Assembly: GCA_964473645.1 (NCBI GenBank)
Contig: CAYYPW010000001.1
Span: 372,001 to 436,000 of the forward strand
Length of the DNA: 64,000 nucleotides
Direction of reading: 5' to 3'
From: HdN1 sp964473645
GTDB lineage: Bacteria > Pseudomonadota > Gammaproteobacteria > Pseudomonadales > Ketobacteraceae
The notes beneath the pieces were generated by a model that had not been told where the DNA came from, made no database searches, and was given only the letters and a program-made list of their open reading frames with translations. Below are positions 19,380-28,347 of this stretch, one piece after another. The position numbers and the translations under genes were made by a program. Position 1 is the first letter of the stretch; each line of letters starts with the position of its first letter.

Positions 19380-20450
19380 ATGCCTCTACTGCTTTCCCAC
19401 TGGATTTTTCTGGGTGCTGTGTTGGCCATGTGGTTTGCGGTTCAAATGGCCACCCGCCACCAACTTCCACAACCCGCATCCCGTCTTTATGGCACTTGCT
19501 TACTGGTGGCGCTGGCCTGGCTCCAAACGTCGTATTGGCTGCGCATCAACGGCCTAAGCCATAGCTGGCCCCTCGTGCACTATCTGCATCAACCCATGCT
19601 GTATGCGGCGGGGCCATTGTTCTATTTCTATTCCGAAAGCCTGCAGGGTAACGCACCCGATGAGCTGCGCAGCCGTCGCCACCTAGCCCCCGCGTTTTTC
19701 ATTTTTACGTTATCTCTCTGGCAATGGTGGCGACATTCACCCGAAAGCGACATGCCACTCTCCCCCTGGATTTATTGCCTGAGTTTTGGCAGTGGCGCCC
19801 TGTATGCAGGACGTGTGCTGCGCAGCATACGCAGCTTTTCTCAGCCGTACAGCCTGATACTGACCGAACTGGCGCTACTAAAAAGCACCGTCGCCTTTGG
19901 CATTGGCGTCGTCCTGCTAGCATTGATGGGAAGCCTACTGCAACAGGCATGGTTCTTCCCCTTGCACGCAAGCGCGATCAGCGCATTAATGGTGCTGACG
20001 TTTCTACTGCAACAACGCTACCCCGACGTCGGCACCCACATCGAAACCGAAATCGCCGCCGAAGCAGAGCAACGCAGCAAGCCACGACCACCCCTCACCA
20101 CACTCGATGTGCAAGACACCTTGAGCCGTTTAAAAACCATGATGGAGACAGAACAACGCTACACCGACGAAACCCTCGACCTGCCCTCACTGGCGGCCTC
20201 ACTTGGTGTAAGTACGCACCAACTCTCACAGCTGATCAATGAACACCTGGGCATCAACTACACCCGCTTTATCAAAACCTACCGCATTACCGCCGCCAAA
20301 CGCTTACTGCTTGAGCAACCGGAAGAAACCGTGCTGAACATCGCCCTACAAACCGGGTTCAACTCCCTCTCCAGTTTTCACGCCGCGTTCAAGGAACTGG
20401 AAGGCCAAACCCCCGGTGCCTTTCGCAAACAGCAATCCCCCGGCACGTAA
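19380..20450 (+). CDS. Membrane-anchored AraC-family regulator
   Basis: The 356-residue protein has an N-terminal half with about six or seven hydrophobic segments (first at residues 5-25) and a C-terminal AraC-type HTH domain from about 255. The HTH contains DLPSLAASLGVSTHQLSQLINEHLG and the second helix pair NIALQTGFNSLSSFHAAFKELEG. This layout fits a membrane sensor that binds DNA directly. The likely targets are the DUF2269 genes just downstream on the same strand, as inference from position. ATG follows AGGAT. Confidence 0.85.
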   Translation: MPLLLSHWIFLGAVLAMWFAVQMATRHQLPQPASRLYGTCLLVALAWLQTSYWLRINGLSHSWPLVHYLHQPMLYAAGPLFYFYSESLQGNAPDELRSRRHLAPAFFIFTLSLWQWWRHSPESDMPLSPWIYCLSFGSGALYAGRVLRSIRSFSQPYSLILTELALLKSTVAFGIGVVLLALMGSLLQQAWFFPLHASAISALMVLTFLLQQRYPDVGTHIETEIAAEAEQRSKPRPPLTTLDVQDTLSRLKTMMETEQRYTDETLDLPSLAASLGVSTHQLSQLINEHLGINYTRFIKTYRITAAKRLLLEQPEETVLNIALQTGFNSLSSFHAAFKELEGQTPGAFRKQQSPGT

Positions 20451-20540
20451 CGCACACCCGCTTTCCAGATTTATAATTCCGGACGATTGAACCCACCGCA
20501 AACGCTAACATCCCCTCAGAACATTGACGGGGATGCCACC

Positions 20541-21011
20541 ATGCTCGACTACAACCTCCTGAAAACCTTACACATCATCAGCGCCAGCCTGCTTTTCGGC
20601 ACCGGCCTAGGCACCTTCTTCTTCATGATCCGCGCCTGCCGCAGCGGCAACATAGAAGCCATCAAAGTCACCGCCAATACCGTGGTAATAGCCGACTGGT
20701 GCTTCACCGCCCCCGCCGTGCTGGTGCAATTCGCAACCGGCCTCGGACTCATGCATTTACTACACATCCCTTTCGGATCGACCTGGTTTCTGGTGATATT
20801 CGCACTGTTCTGCTTCGTGGGAGCACTATGGCTACCCGTCGTGTATATCCAGATCCAGCTACGCAACCTCCTAGCTCACCACCCCACACAGCAGCCCTTA
20901 CCCCCGCGCTTCATCACACAAGTACGCCGCTGGGAAGCCATGGGCTACCCAGCCTTCAGCGCAGTCGTCGTGATCTTCGGCCTGATGGTCTACAAACCCT
21001 GGATAGCCTGA
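20541..21011 (+). CDS. DUF2269 family integral membrane protein (first copy)
   Basis: This 156-residue protein has four predicted membrane segments and DUF2269 hallmarks: LLKTLHIISASLLFGTGLGT, VVIADWCFTAPAV, and the C-terminal GLMVYKPW. Its function is unknown. The ATG at 20541 is preferred over an upstream in-frame start because GGGG lies just before it and homologues begin at this point. It forms a tandem pair with the next gene. Confidence 0.83.
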   Translation: MLDYNLLKTLHIISASLLFGTGLGTFFFMIRACRSGNIEAIKVTANTVVIADWCFTAPAVLVQFATGLGLMHLLHIPFGSTWFLVIFALFCFVGALWLPVVYIQIQLRNLLAHHPTQQPLPPRFITQVRRWEAMGYPAFSAVVVIFGLMVYKPWIA

Positions 21012-21051
21012 TCACCTCACCCCCTTTTTTTCGAATTTACGAGTCAACACC

Positions 21052-21543
21052 ATGAACCTTGCAACGTTGCTGGATTACCCCACCATCAAACTCATACATA
21101 TATTGAGTTCAACTTTTCTCTGGGGCACCGGCGTAGGCACCGCCTTTTTCATGCTGATGGCCCACCTGAAAGGCGATGTCGCCACGATTCGCGTCACCAC
21201 CCAACATGTAGTGATAGCCGACTGGCTATTCACCGCTCCCACGGTGTTAGTTCAACCCGCCAGCGGCATTTATTTAATGTATTTATTGAATTACTCATTT
21301 ACCAGCATGTGGTTCAAAGCCGTATGCGCACTCTATTTTGTCACCGTGGCAGCGTGGCTACCGGTCGTGTATTTACAGTTGCGTCTGAAAAGGATCACAG
21401 CGCCACTGATGCCTACCGATACATTACCCCCGGTTTATTACCGCACGTTTTATCGTTGGATATCGTTAGGCTTTCCGGCGGCTCTGGCAATGATTGCATT
21501 GTTTGTACTGATGGTATTTAAGCCTTGGCTTACGCCAATTTAA
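21052..21543 (+). CDS. DUF2269 family integral membrane protein (second copy)
   Basis: This 163-residue paralogue of the preceding gene has the same landmarks (IKLIHILSSTFLWGTGVGT, VVIADWLFTAP, VLMVFKPW) and four hydrophobic segments. It probably arose by tandem duplication; the two may form a heteromeric membrane complex (inference). It is separated from the next gene by a MITE-like inverted repeat. Confidence 0.83.
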   Translation: MNLATLLDYPTIKLIHILSSTFLWGTGVGTAFFMLMAHLKGDVATIRVTTQHVVIADWLFTAPTVLVQPASGIYLMYLLNYSFTSMWFKAVCALYFVTVAAWLPVVYLQLRLKRITAPLMPTDTLPPVYYRTFYRWISLGFPAALAMIALFVLMVFKPWLTPI

Positions 21544-21572
21544 AGTGTGCTCCCTTTATTAACCGGATAATA

Positions 21573-21738
21573 CAAGATACTGGCACCACTGATATCTCAA
21601 AGGGTCTTGGTGGGATTTGGTTGATGGAACGTCGGCCGCAGGGATGCGGCCGTCGAGCCTACAGGGACGTACTTGCGGCGATTCCAGCAACCAAATCTCA
21701 CCAAGACCCGACCAAAGAATTCGGCACCAGTTTTCTTG
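21573..21738. mobile_element. MITE-like inverted repeat, 166 bp
   Basis: The imperfect terminal arms (21573-21623 and 21688-21738) are about 51 bases each. The innermost 22 bases (GGGTCTTGGTGGGATTTGG plus TTG, 21602-21623) match the complement of 21688-21709 at all but one position. The outer ends share CAAGA and CTGG. The core carries GGCCGCAGGGATGCGGCC and AGCCTACAGGGACG. It encodes no protein of its own; the short open frames on both strands mirror each other because of the symmetry. It looks like a non-autonomous element or large extragenic palindrome. Confidence 0.65.
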
Positions 21739-21865
21739 CAACGTCGGGCTAATAGCAAGACACGGTTAAGCCAGCCATAAAATGAAAATTCGTAACACCA
21801 GCAATGTTGTTAAACCGAAATCCAACTCAAACGTGTCCATAACCGAGCAATTAAAGGATTACCCC

Positions 21866-23164
21866 ATGAACATCCTCATAACCGGCGTTACAGGCTTTAT
21901 CGGTTTTCACCTGGCACGCACACTGGCAGCCCAAGGCCACCACATCACCGCCGCAGTACGCGACCCCGCCACCTGGCAAACCAAACTCCCCGCCTACCGC
22001 TGGATACACTGCGATTTTCGCCAAGACCTCCATGCCCACGCCTGGACACCCCGCCTCACCGGCATCGACATCATCATCAACACCGTCGGCATTATTCACG
22101 AGCAACACCCCGGCGATTTCGACACCATACAAACCCAAGCCCCCATCGCCCTGTTTGACGCCGCTGCCGCACACAACATCAAAATCCTACAAATCTCCGC
22201 CATCGGCGCCGACATCGAAGGTGTCCAAGAAGCCTTTTTATCCAGCAAACGCAAATCCGATCAACACCTGCTGCAACTACCCACCGATACCATCGTGATA
22301 TACCCCGCCATCGTCATCGGCCGCGGCGGCACAAGCACAGCGTTATTCAATCAAATGGCGGCATCCCCCATAATCCCCTTAATCGGCAACGGCCAACAAA
22401 AACTACAGCCCCTGCACATCGACGACCTCTGCCTACAAATCGCCTACTTGATCCACCAATGGCCCACAGGCAAAACCGTACTCACCCTGGTCGGCCCACA
22501 AACGCTAACACTGCGCGAACTCTATAGCCTGCTGCGCGATTGGCTACGCCTGCCGCCAGCTCACTTCATACCCCTCCCCCTCGGGCTATTGCGTCCACTG
22601 GCACACCTCTCCACAAAATTAGGTATCCGCAGTTTTCTGACGCCAGAAAGCCTCGATTTGCTCGAAAAGTCCCGCATATACCCCAGCTCCGATAAAGCTC
22701 CCCCAGCACGCCCCTTAGCCGACGCATTATGGGCCGACCCCGCCACTCACGCCGATACCTGGCATGCACGCTTAATGTTGCTGCGTCCGCTATTGGTGGC
22801 CTCCCTCGCCTTCGTATGGATTTTTACTGCCTTCACTTCGGCCTTTTTTGATGTGGATAGCGGGTATGCCTTGCTAAAAGCCGGCGGCATCGAAGGCTGG
22901 CTGGCCACCCTCAGCATCTATGCCGGAGCAGGCATTGATCTCGCCCTGGGCGTGGGCATGTTGCTACCGCAACGACGCTTGCTCGCCATGAAATTACAAG
23001 TGGCCTTGATGCTGGGTTACAGCGTGATCATTAGTTTTCTGATCCCAGCACAATGGCTGCACCCCTTTGGTCCAGTGACCAAAAACTTCCCCATGATTGC
23101 AGCCACTTTGCTGCTGATCGCGACCGACCCCAAGAGCGCGCTCAAGTTTGTAAAAGGCGTGTAG
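21866..23164 (+). CDS. NAD-dependent epimerase/SDR with C-terminal DoxX-like membrane domain
   Basis: The 432-residue protein starts with a Rossmann nucleotide-binding motif (LITGVTGFIGFHLA). It continues as an atypical SDR/NmrA-like domain to about residue 290, with GIDIIINTVG and a substrate-loop region. After about residue 300 come four hydrophobic segments resembling the DoxX-like family. The upstream in-frame extension (from 21782) lacks the domain start; the ATG at 21866 is preceded by AAAGGA. DUF2269 proteins and this fusion are near each other in other gammaproteobacteria as I recall, which supports a shared envelope redox or lipid role (inference). Confidence 0.82.
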   Translation: MNILITGVTGFIGFHLARTLAAQGHHITAAVRDPATWQTKLPAYRWIHCDFRQDLHAHAWTPRLTGIDIIINTVGIIHEQHPGDFDTIQTQAPIALFDAAAAHNIKILQISAIGADIEGVQEAFLSSKRKSDQHLLQLPTDTIVIYPAIVIGRGGTSTALFNQMAASPIIPLIGNGQQKLQPLHIDDLCLQIAYLIHQWPTGKTVLTLVGPQTLTLRELYSLLRDWLRLPPAHFIPLPLGLLRPLAHLSTKLGIRSFLTPESLDLLEKSRIYPSSDKAPPARPLADALWADPATHADTWHARLMLLRPLLVASLAFVWIFTAFTSAFFDVDSGYALLKAGGIEGWLATLSIYAGAGIDLALGVGMLLPQRRLLAMKLQVALMLGYSVIISFLIPAQWLHPFGPVTKNFPMIAATLLLIATDPKSALKFVKGV

Positions 23165-23326
23165 TATGCCCACTCAAAACCTCACCAAACGTCACAATTC
23201 TCCCCATAGTCTTCCGCTCCCAAGCCCTTTATACTGCCGCCGCAACGGCCACCGCAGGCCCACATCACGCACACGGACACCCACTGGCGCATAAATTACC
23301 CGCCAGTCGCGCCAGGGAGACGCCCC

Positions 23327-24703
23327 ATGAAGTACCTCAGCCCGCTCGACGCCACGTTTCTGTATATGGAAACCACCCGCACCCCCATGCACGTCGGCGC
23401 CCTGATGACCTTCCGCCTGCCGGACAATGCACCGCCTGATTTTGTCCGCCAGCTCATGGCCAAAATGCGCGAAAAACCTTTCATGCCTAAGCCCTTCGAT
23501 TGCCGTCTGGTCGAAGGTTGGTTGGCCGGCATCACCCCCGCCTGGGAAGAAGCCAAGCTCGATCTCGATTACCACCTGCGTCATTCCGCCTTACCCTACC
23601 CCGGCGGCGAACGCGAACTGGGTAAGCTAGTGGAGCGCCTGCACTCGCATCCGCTCGACATGACCCGCCCCCTCTGGGAATGCCACCTGATCGAAGGCCT
23701 CGAAAACCGTCGTTACGCGCTCTATTTCAAGGCGCATCATTGCGCCATCGATGGTATGGGCGCGGTGCGTATGCTGCGCAAGTGGCTCACCCCTGACCCC
23801 ACCGACATGAGTGGGCTTTCCGCCATTGCCGCCACGCCGGAGACCGTCGAGCCGCCGCGCACCAAGCCCTCGCTGCTGGAACGCGTTCGAAAACCCGCAC
23901 GCATTGCCGCCAAACAAGCGCAAGCCTTCCGCGAACTGGTAAAAACCCTCAGCACCATGTCGAAAGGCGAAGACAGCGGCGCACGCATGGCGTTATCCAC
24001 GCCTCATACCCGCTTCAATGTGCATGTGTCGCAGCAACGGCGTCTGGCCACGCAAATCCTTGGGCTCGATCGCCTCAAATCTATTGCCCATGCCACCGGC
24101 ACCACCGTGAATGACGTGCTGCTGGCCATTTGCGGCGCAACGGTTCGCCGTTACCTGCTCGAAAACGAAGCCCTCCCCACCACTTCTTTGCTGGCCTCGG
24201 TGCCCATGGGTCTGGCGCGTTCCGATGACAAGACCGGTAACGCAGTCGCAGGCTTTGTCGTCCCCCTGGGCACCAATCTGGAAGACCCACTGGAACGTCT
24301 GCGCTGGATCAATCGCGTCACCACCCGCAGCAAGCACGAACTGAAAGACATGTCGCCCTCGGCCCAAGCCCAGTTTGCCCTGGTCGGCTTATCACCCTTG
24401 ATCCTGGGGCAGATCACCGGCTTGTTGCCGAAGATCCCGCCACTGTTCAATTTTGTGGTGTCCAACGTCAATTTGTCGCAAGAACCGTTATACCTTATGG
24501 GCTCCGAACTTGAGGCCATCTACCCGGTCTCATTCCTGTTCGATGGCTATGCGCTCAATATCACCTTGGTGGGTTACAACAACAAGGTCGCCATCGGCAT
24601 TTTGGGCTGTCGCGAAGCCGTTCCGAGCTTGCAGCGGCTGGCCGTTTATACCCGCGATGCCCTGCAAGAGCTCGAGCAAGCATTGCCGGCGTTGAACACC
24701 TGA
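23327..24703 (+). CDS. Wax ester synthase/acyl-CoA:diacylglycerol acyltransferase (WS/DGAT)
   Basis: WS/DGAT enzymes join an acyl-CoA to a long-chain alcohol or diacylglycerol to make storage wax esters or triacylglycerols at the inner membrane face. The 458-residue length is typical. The active-site motif HHCAIDG is at 137-143 (HHxxxDG), with PLW at 115-117 and a later NDVLLA motif. Near the end come SNVNLSQEPLYLMGS and VSFLFDGYALNITL, as in the family. GGGAG precedes the ATG. The next gene is a MurA homologue 135 bases away, with its own strong ribosome-binding site. Confidence 0.92.
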   Translation: MKYLSPLDATFLYMETTRTPMHVGALMTFRLPDNAPPDFVRQLMAKMREKPFMPKPFDCRLVEGWLAGITPAWEEAKLDLDYHLRHSALPYPGGERELGKLVERLHSHPLDMTRPLWECHLIEGLENRRYALYFKAHHCAIDGMGAVRMLRKWLTPDPTDMSGLSAIAATPETVEPPRTKPSLLERVRKPARIAAKQAQAFRELVKTLSTMSKGEDSGARMALSTPHTRFNVHVSQQRRLATQILGLDRLKSIAHATGTTVNDVLLAICGATVRRYLLENEALPTTSLLASVPMGLARSDDKTGNAVAGFVVPLGTNLEDPLERLRWINRVTTRSKHELKDMSPSAQAQFALVGLSPLILGQITGLLPKIPPLFNFVVSNVNLSQEPLYLMGSELEAIYPVSFLFDGYALNITLVGYNNKVAIGILGCREAVPSLQRLAVYTRDALQELEQALPALNT

Positions 24704-24838
24704 GCAAGCCCCCTGACAACGGGGGGTTATAACGGCCCGATGATTGCATTTTTTAACCCAGAATTTTTAACACTCTTTGCACACTCTCTTTTTTGATCGG
24801 GCACCCGGCCGGGGCCCAGACGCTTTTTAGGAGGCAGT

Positions 24839-26116
24839 ATGAAAGCGGATTTGGTAGTGACTGGTAAACAAACGCCCGCGGGCAAAGTCATCGTGAGCGG
24901 TGCCAAAAACTCGGCAACCCGTTTGCTGGCCGCCGCGATGAACTCCGCAGAAACCGTGCGGATTCGCAACTTTCCCACGCATCTGGTGGATGCCGTGGCC
25001 AAGATGCGCTTTATGCGTGCACTGGGCGCCGATGTACGCGTGGACGACGTCAATTCGACCGTCGAAATCACCACGCCCGATCTCAGCCTGCACGACGGGC
25101 TGGATTACAACGTGCCCATTCGCACCACCTACTTGTTGGCCGCCGGGCAACTGGCGCGTAACGGCGAAGCACGGGTGCCGTATCCTGGCGGTTGCCGTAT
25201 CGGTAACCGTGGCTATGACCTGCACATCATGGTGTGGGAAGCGCTGGGCTGCAAAGTCACCGAAGAAGACACCTTCATTCGTATTCAAGGCCGCCTGCGT
25301 GGCAGCTTGATCGACTTCCCGATTTCGACGGTGGGCGGCACCGAGAACGCCTTGATTTGCGCCGCTGTTGCCGAAGGCGATACCGAAATTCGCAACGCTT
25401 ATGTCTCGCCCGAAGTACACGACCTCATTCAGTTGTTGCGTGAAATGGGCGCACAGATCGACAACTTCGGTAACAGCCTCATTCGGGTGCGCGGTTTGGG
25501 TGGATTGCTACGCGGCGCCTCATTTCAGGTCATGCCCGACCGTATCGAAGCGCTCACCTGGATTATTTTCGCCATCATGACCGGTGGCGAGATTCTGGTA
25601 GAAGGTGTGCCGTTCGAGCACATGCAAGCGCCCCTGCTGCATTTGAAAGATGCCGGCATTGATATCTTCTGCAATTCGAACAGTGCCTATGTCAACGCCA
25701 ATTGCGTGAGCGCCCATGGTATTCAGCCTTTCGAACTGGCTTGCGGCACCCACCCCGGGGTGATTTCCGACATGCAGTCGTTCTATACCCTGTTGGGCAT
25801 GCAGGCCAAGGGCACTTCGCGCATCTACGACTACCGCTATCCAGAACGTATCGCCTATGCGCGCGAACTCGACAAATTCTCGCCCGGCGCGATCAGTTGC
25901 GAACCCGGCAAGATCACCACGCGCGGTTTGCGTCCCCTGTCAGGTGCACGCGTGACCTCCACCGACCTGCGCGGCAGCATGGCGCTGGTCATGTGTGCCT
26001 TCTGTGCCGAAGGCGAAAGCTATATCGAGGGCGTCGATCTGGCGCTGCGAGGTTACAACGATCTGGCCGGCAAACTGCGCTCACTGGGCTTGCAGTTCCA
26101 GGTCATCGAGGCCTAG
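24839..26116 (+). CDS. MurA-like enolpyruvyl transferase (UDP-GlcNAc 1-carboxyvinyltransferase family)
   Basis: MurA adds enolpyruvate from PEP to UDP-GlcNAc, the first step to UDP-MurNAc. The 425 residues keep the catalytic set: Lys23-Asn24 (SGAKNS), Arg95 (IRTTYL), Cys119 in PGGCRIG, Arg124, Asp in ISDMQ, the DLRGS pair, and the final Arg in LRGYND. It differs from housekeeping MurA around Cys119: GNRGYDLHIMVWEALG stands where ARPVDLH is usual. It also sits with a MurB homologue and a glycosyltransferase instead of the usual murA neighbours. A second, specialised paralogue is therefore likely, but a sole murA cannot be excluded without the genome. AGGAGG is perfectly placed before the ATG. 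Confidence 0.88.
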   Translation: MKADLVVTGKQTPAGKVIVSGAKNSATRLLAAAMNSAETVRIRNFPTHLVDAVAKMRFMRALGADVRVDDVNSTVEITTPDLSLHDGLDYNVPIRTTYLLAAGQLARNGEARVPYPGGCRIGNRGYDLHIMVWEALGCKVTEEDTFIRIQGRLRGSLIDFPISTVGGTENALICAAVAEGDTEIRNAYVSPEVHDLIQLLREMGAQIDNFGNSLIRVRGLGGLLRGASFQVMPDRIEALTWIIFAIMTGGEILVEGVPFEHMQAPLLHLKDAGIDIFCNSNSAYVNANCVSAHGIQPFELACGTHPGVISDMQSFYTLLGMQAKGTSRIYDYRYPERIAYARELDKFSPGAISCEPGKITTRGLRPLSGARVTSTDLRGSMALVMCAFCAEGESYIEGVDLALRGYNDLAGKLRSLGLQFQVIEA

Positions 26117-26130
26117 GCCGGAGACATCGC

Positions 26131-27177
26131 ATGCATACCGTATCCCCCTCGCCGACCCTGGCAGCACTGCCCGGGGTCGACGACAGCCCGCGGCTGATCA
26201 CACCCAGCCTGCTGCAAAAACTTCACGGCATTGCTGATCTCGATGTGCAGGCAGATGTCGATCTCAGCCAAATCACCCGCTGGAAAATCGGCGGCGTGGC
26301 AGATTGCATCGTCAGCCCGCGCTCCACTGCCGCCTTGCAGCAGGTCTTGTGGCTGGCACGCGATGCAGGCCTGCCTATCGCCGTGATCGGGCTCACCACC
26401 AATCTGCTGTTTGCAGATGCCGGTGTGCGCGCCTTGCTCATCCATCTGGGCAACGGCTTTGCCGGCATGCGTATCGATGGCAACCGCGTATGGGGGCAGG
26501 CGGGCGTTTGGGTGCCGGGTTATGCCCGTCGCGTGGCGCGCGCAGGTTTGGCCGGGGTCGAGCATCTGGCGGGCATACCGGGCACCCTGGGTGGCCTGGT
26601 GTGCATGAACGGCGGCAGCCAGCGCAAAGGCATCGGCGATCAACTGGTATCGGTCACAGCATTGGATATTGACGGCACCTTGCACACCTATGACCGCGCC
26701 CAATGCCAATTCGCTTACCGGACTTCGATCTTTCAGAGCAATCAGCAAATCATCACCGAAGCCGAATTCGAGTATGCGCCCGTGGCTGATCCCGCCAGCG
26801 TGCGACAGGCCATGAAACGTATTCTCGAAGACCGTCGGCGCAAGTTTCCGCAAAAACTGCCCAACTGCGGCTCCGTGTTCGTCAGCAACCCGGCGCTCTA
26901 TGACAGCTATGGTCCGCCTGGGGCCGTGATCGAAAAATGTGGGCTGAAAGGCACCCGCCAGGGGGGCGCAGAGATCTCGCCACAACACGCCAATTTCATA
27001 GTCAATCGCGGCGGTGCCACCGCAGGTGATGTGCTGTACCTGATCGACATGATCCGTCAGCGCGTGCACGCTACGACGGGCTGTGATCTTGAGGCCGAAG
27101 CCAAATACGTCGATCCGCTCGGCCGATTCAGCCCGGCGCATGTGATCGCCCAGCAACGCCGCGAGTCGACGCCATGA
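26131..27177 (+). CDS. MurB-like UDP-N-acetylenolpyruvoylglucosamine reductase
   Basis: MurB reduces the MurA product with NADPH and FAD to give UDP-MurNAc. The 348-residue protein has an FAD-binding fold (RWKIGGVADCIVSP, VEHLAGIPGTLGG-MNGG), the Arg in FAYRTSIFQ, the Ser in CGSVFVSNP, and the C-terminal Glu in EAEAKYVDPLG. It is closer to the short type II MurB than to E. coli MurB. A divergence is GLTTNLLF where GxGSNLL is usual. It starts 14 bases after the MurA stop, with GGAG before the ATG at 26131; the longer open frame starting inside murA is an artefact of frame overlap. Translational coupling with the MurA gene is likely. Confidence 0.88.
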   Translation: MHTVSPSPTLAALPGVDDSPRLITPSLLQKLHGIADLDVQADVDLSQITRWKIGGVADCIVSPRSTAALQQVLWLARDAGLPIAVIGLTTNLLFADAGVRALLIHLGNGFAGMRIDGNRVWGQAGVWVPGYARRVARAGLAGVEHLAGIPGTLGGLVCMNGGSQRKGIGDQLVSVTALDIDGTLHTYDRAQCQFAYRTSIFQSNQQIITEAEFEYAPVADPASVRQAMKRILEDRRRKFPQKLPNCGSVFVSNPALYDSYGPPGAVIEKCGLKGTRQGGAEISPQHANFIVNRGGATAGDVLYLIDMIRQRVHATTGCDLEAEAKYVDPLGRFSPAHVIAQQRRESTP

Positions 27178-27265
27178 CGCGGTCGGCCTCGCCCCTGAAT
27201 ATGAACGTTAGTGCATTTTAACCCTATCGACATTACCCTTTTTGTACCTTAAGGAGCAGTCACTC

Positions 27266-28246
27266 ATGGACACCAAGGTGCTCATCGTTTCGGTGTATTA
27301 CAACCGTGAAAGCATGGTCGATGAATCGGTTGCAAGCATCGTGTCGCAACTCGAACCTGGCATGCATTTGCTGTTGATCGACGACGGTTCGAAAGACAAT
27401 ACCCTTGCCCGCCTCAAAGCATATGAAGCCGACAATGTGACCGTCATCGGTCAGCGCAATATGGGCTTCGTGCATTCGATACGTGCGGGCATCGAGCAGT
27501 TCCCTTGCCAATACATTGCGGTGCATGGCTCGGGCGATCTGGCCTTGCCGGGCCGCTTCAAAAAGCAGGCGGACTACCTTGATCAACACCCGCAAGTGGG
27601 CGTGGTGGGCTGTCATTCCCGCTATGTGTACTCCACTGGCGAAGTTCCGCCGCATGTGCACGCCGTTACTTTTTCGGGCGATGCCCGTGAGCGCATGGTG
27701 AACGGCTATGTATTTCACCACGGTGAAGTGATGATGCGTCGGGATTGCTACGATCAGGTTGGTGGCTATCGCACCTTTTTTAAATTTGCACAGGATCGCG
27801 ACTTATTCTGTCGCATGAGCCGCATCACGCATTTTCATGTGCTCGATGAAGTGTTGTATTCGCGTTTCGTGGCGGTGCCAGGCAGCGTGAGCGCAACCCC
27901 TGAAAAAGTAATAGAACAACGTTTTCTGTCGGATTTTGCCTGCTACTGCCACGCGCAATGTCTGGCCGGCAAGCCCGATCCGCTGGAAAAGCATGGCCCC
28001 CGCGCCGCGCTATTCTGGGCGCCACGCAAAAAAACCTTGCATGAGTTATTCCGCAGCGCATTGCGGGCGTTTTATCTGCAACGGCCGCAGGATTACCAGT
28101 TGTTTCGCGAAGCACTGGTACAGAAGGACAGCACCCTGTCGCGGCGCTTGTTATTGCTGCCGGCAGAGCGCTTTCCGGGCTTGACGCGGTTTGTGCTGGG
28201 GCTTTATTTCAAGCGGCGGGTCGCGGCGTTGAAAGGGGCGGTATAA
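27266..28246 (+). CDS. Family 2 glycosyltransferase
   Basis: The 326-residue GT-A fold glycosyltransferase starts with VLIVSVYYNRESMVDESVAS. It has LLLIDDGSKDNT (nucleotide-binding Asp region), an acidic metal-site-like HGSGD near residue 90, and AQDRDLFCRMS (the ED-like catalytic region). No transmembrane segment is obvious. The ATG at 27266 has AAGGAG at 27251; an earlier start is less likely. As the gene after murA- and murB-like genes it could use a UDP-GlcNAc-derived or UDP-MurNAc-like donor, but GT2 substrates cannot be read from sequence. Confidence 0.85.
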   Translation: MDTKVLIVSVYYNRESMVDESVASIVSQLEPGMHLLLIDDGSKDNTLARLKAYEADNVTVIGQRNMGFVHSIRAGIEQFPCQYIAVHGSGDLALPGRFKKQADYLDQHPQVGVVGCHSRYVYSTGEVPPHVHAVTFSGDARERMVNGYVFHHGEVMMRRDCYDQVGGYRTFFKFAQDRDLFCRMSRITHFHVLDEVLYSRFVAVPGSVSATPEKVIEQRFLSDFACYCHAQCLAGKPDPLEKHGPRAALFWAPRKKTLHELFRSALRAFYLQRPQDYQLFREALVQKDSTLSRRLLLLPAERFPGLTRFVLGLYFKRRVAALKGAV

Positions 28247-28280
28247 GGTCGGCGCACGCCAACAGGAATGACAAGGAAAG

Positions 28281-28326
28281 GCCCACCCGCATAACGCCCC
28301 TCAAAAACAGCGTTATGCGGGCGGGC
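28281..28326. other. Long hairpin between glycosyltransferase and small membrane gene
   Basis: The inner stem is CCCGCATAACGC/GCGTTATGCGGG (28286-28297 and 28310-28321). It extends outward to a 17-base stem with one mismatch; the loop is 12 bases. There is no U-tract, so it may be an attenuator or mRNA-stability structure. Confidence 0.55.
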
Positions 28327-28347
28327 AACCGCAAAGGGATGCAGGGA

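Noticed and set aside
21559..21741. Short protein-coding genes inside the 166-bp inverted repeat
   Set aside because: The open frames on the two strands encode similar peptides only because the element is symmetrical.
25702..26130. Long open frame reading upstream of the MurB-like start
   Set aside because: It lies in another frame inside the MurA-like gene and has no MurB-like residues; GGAG before the ATG at 26131 gives the true start.
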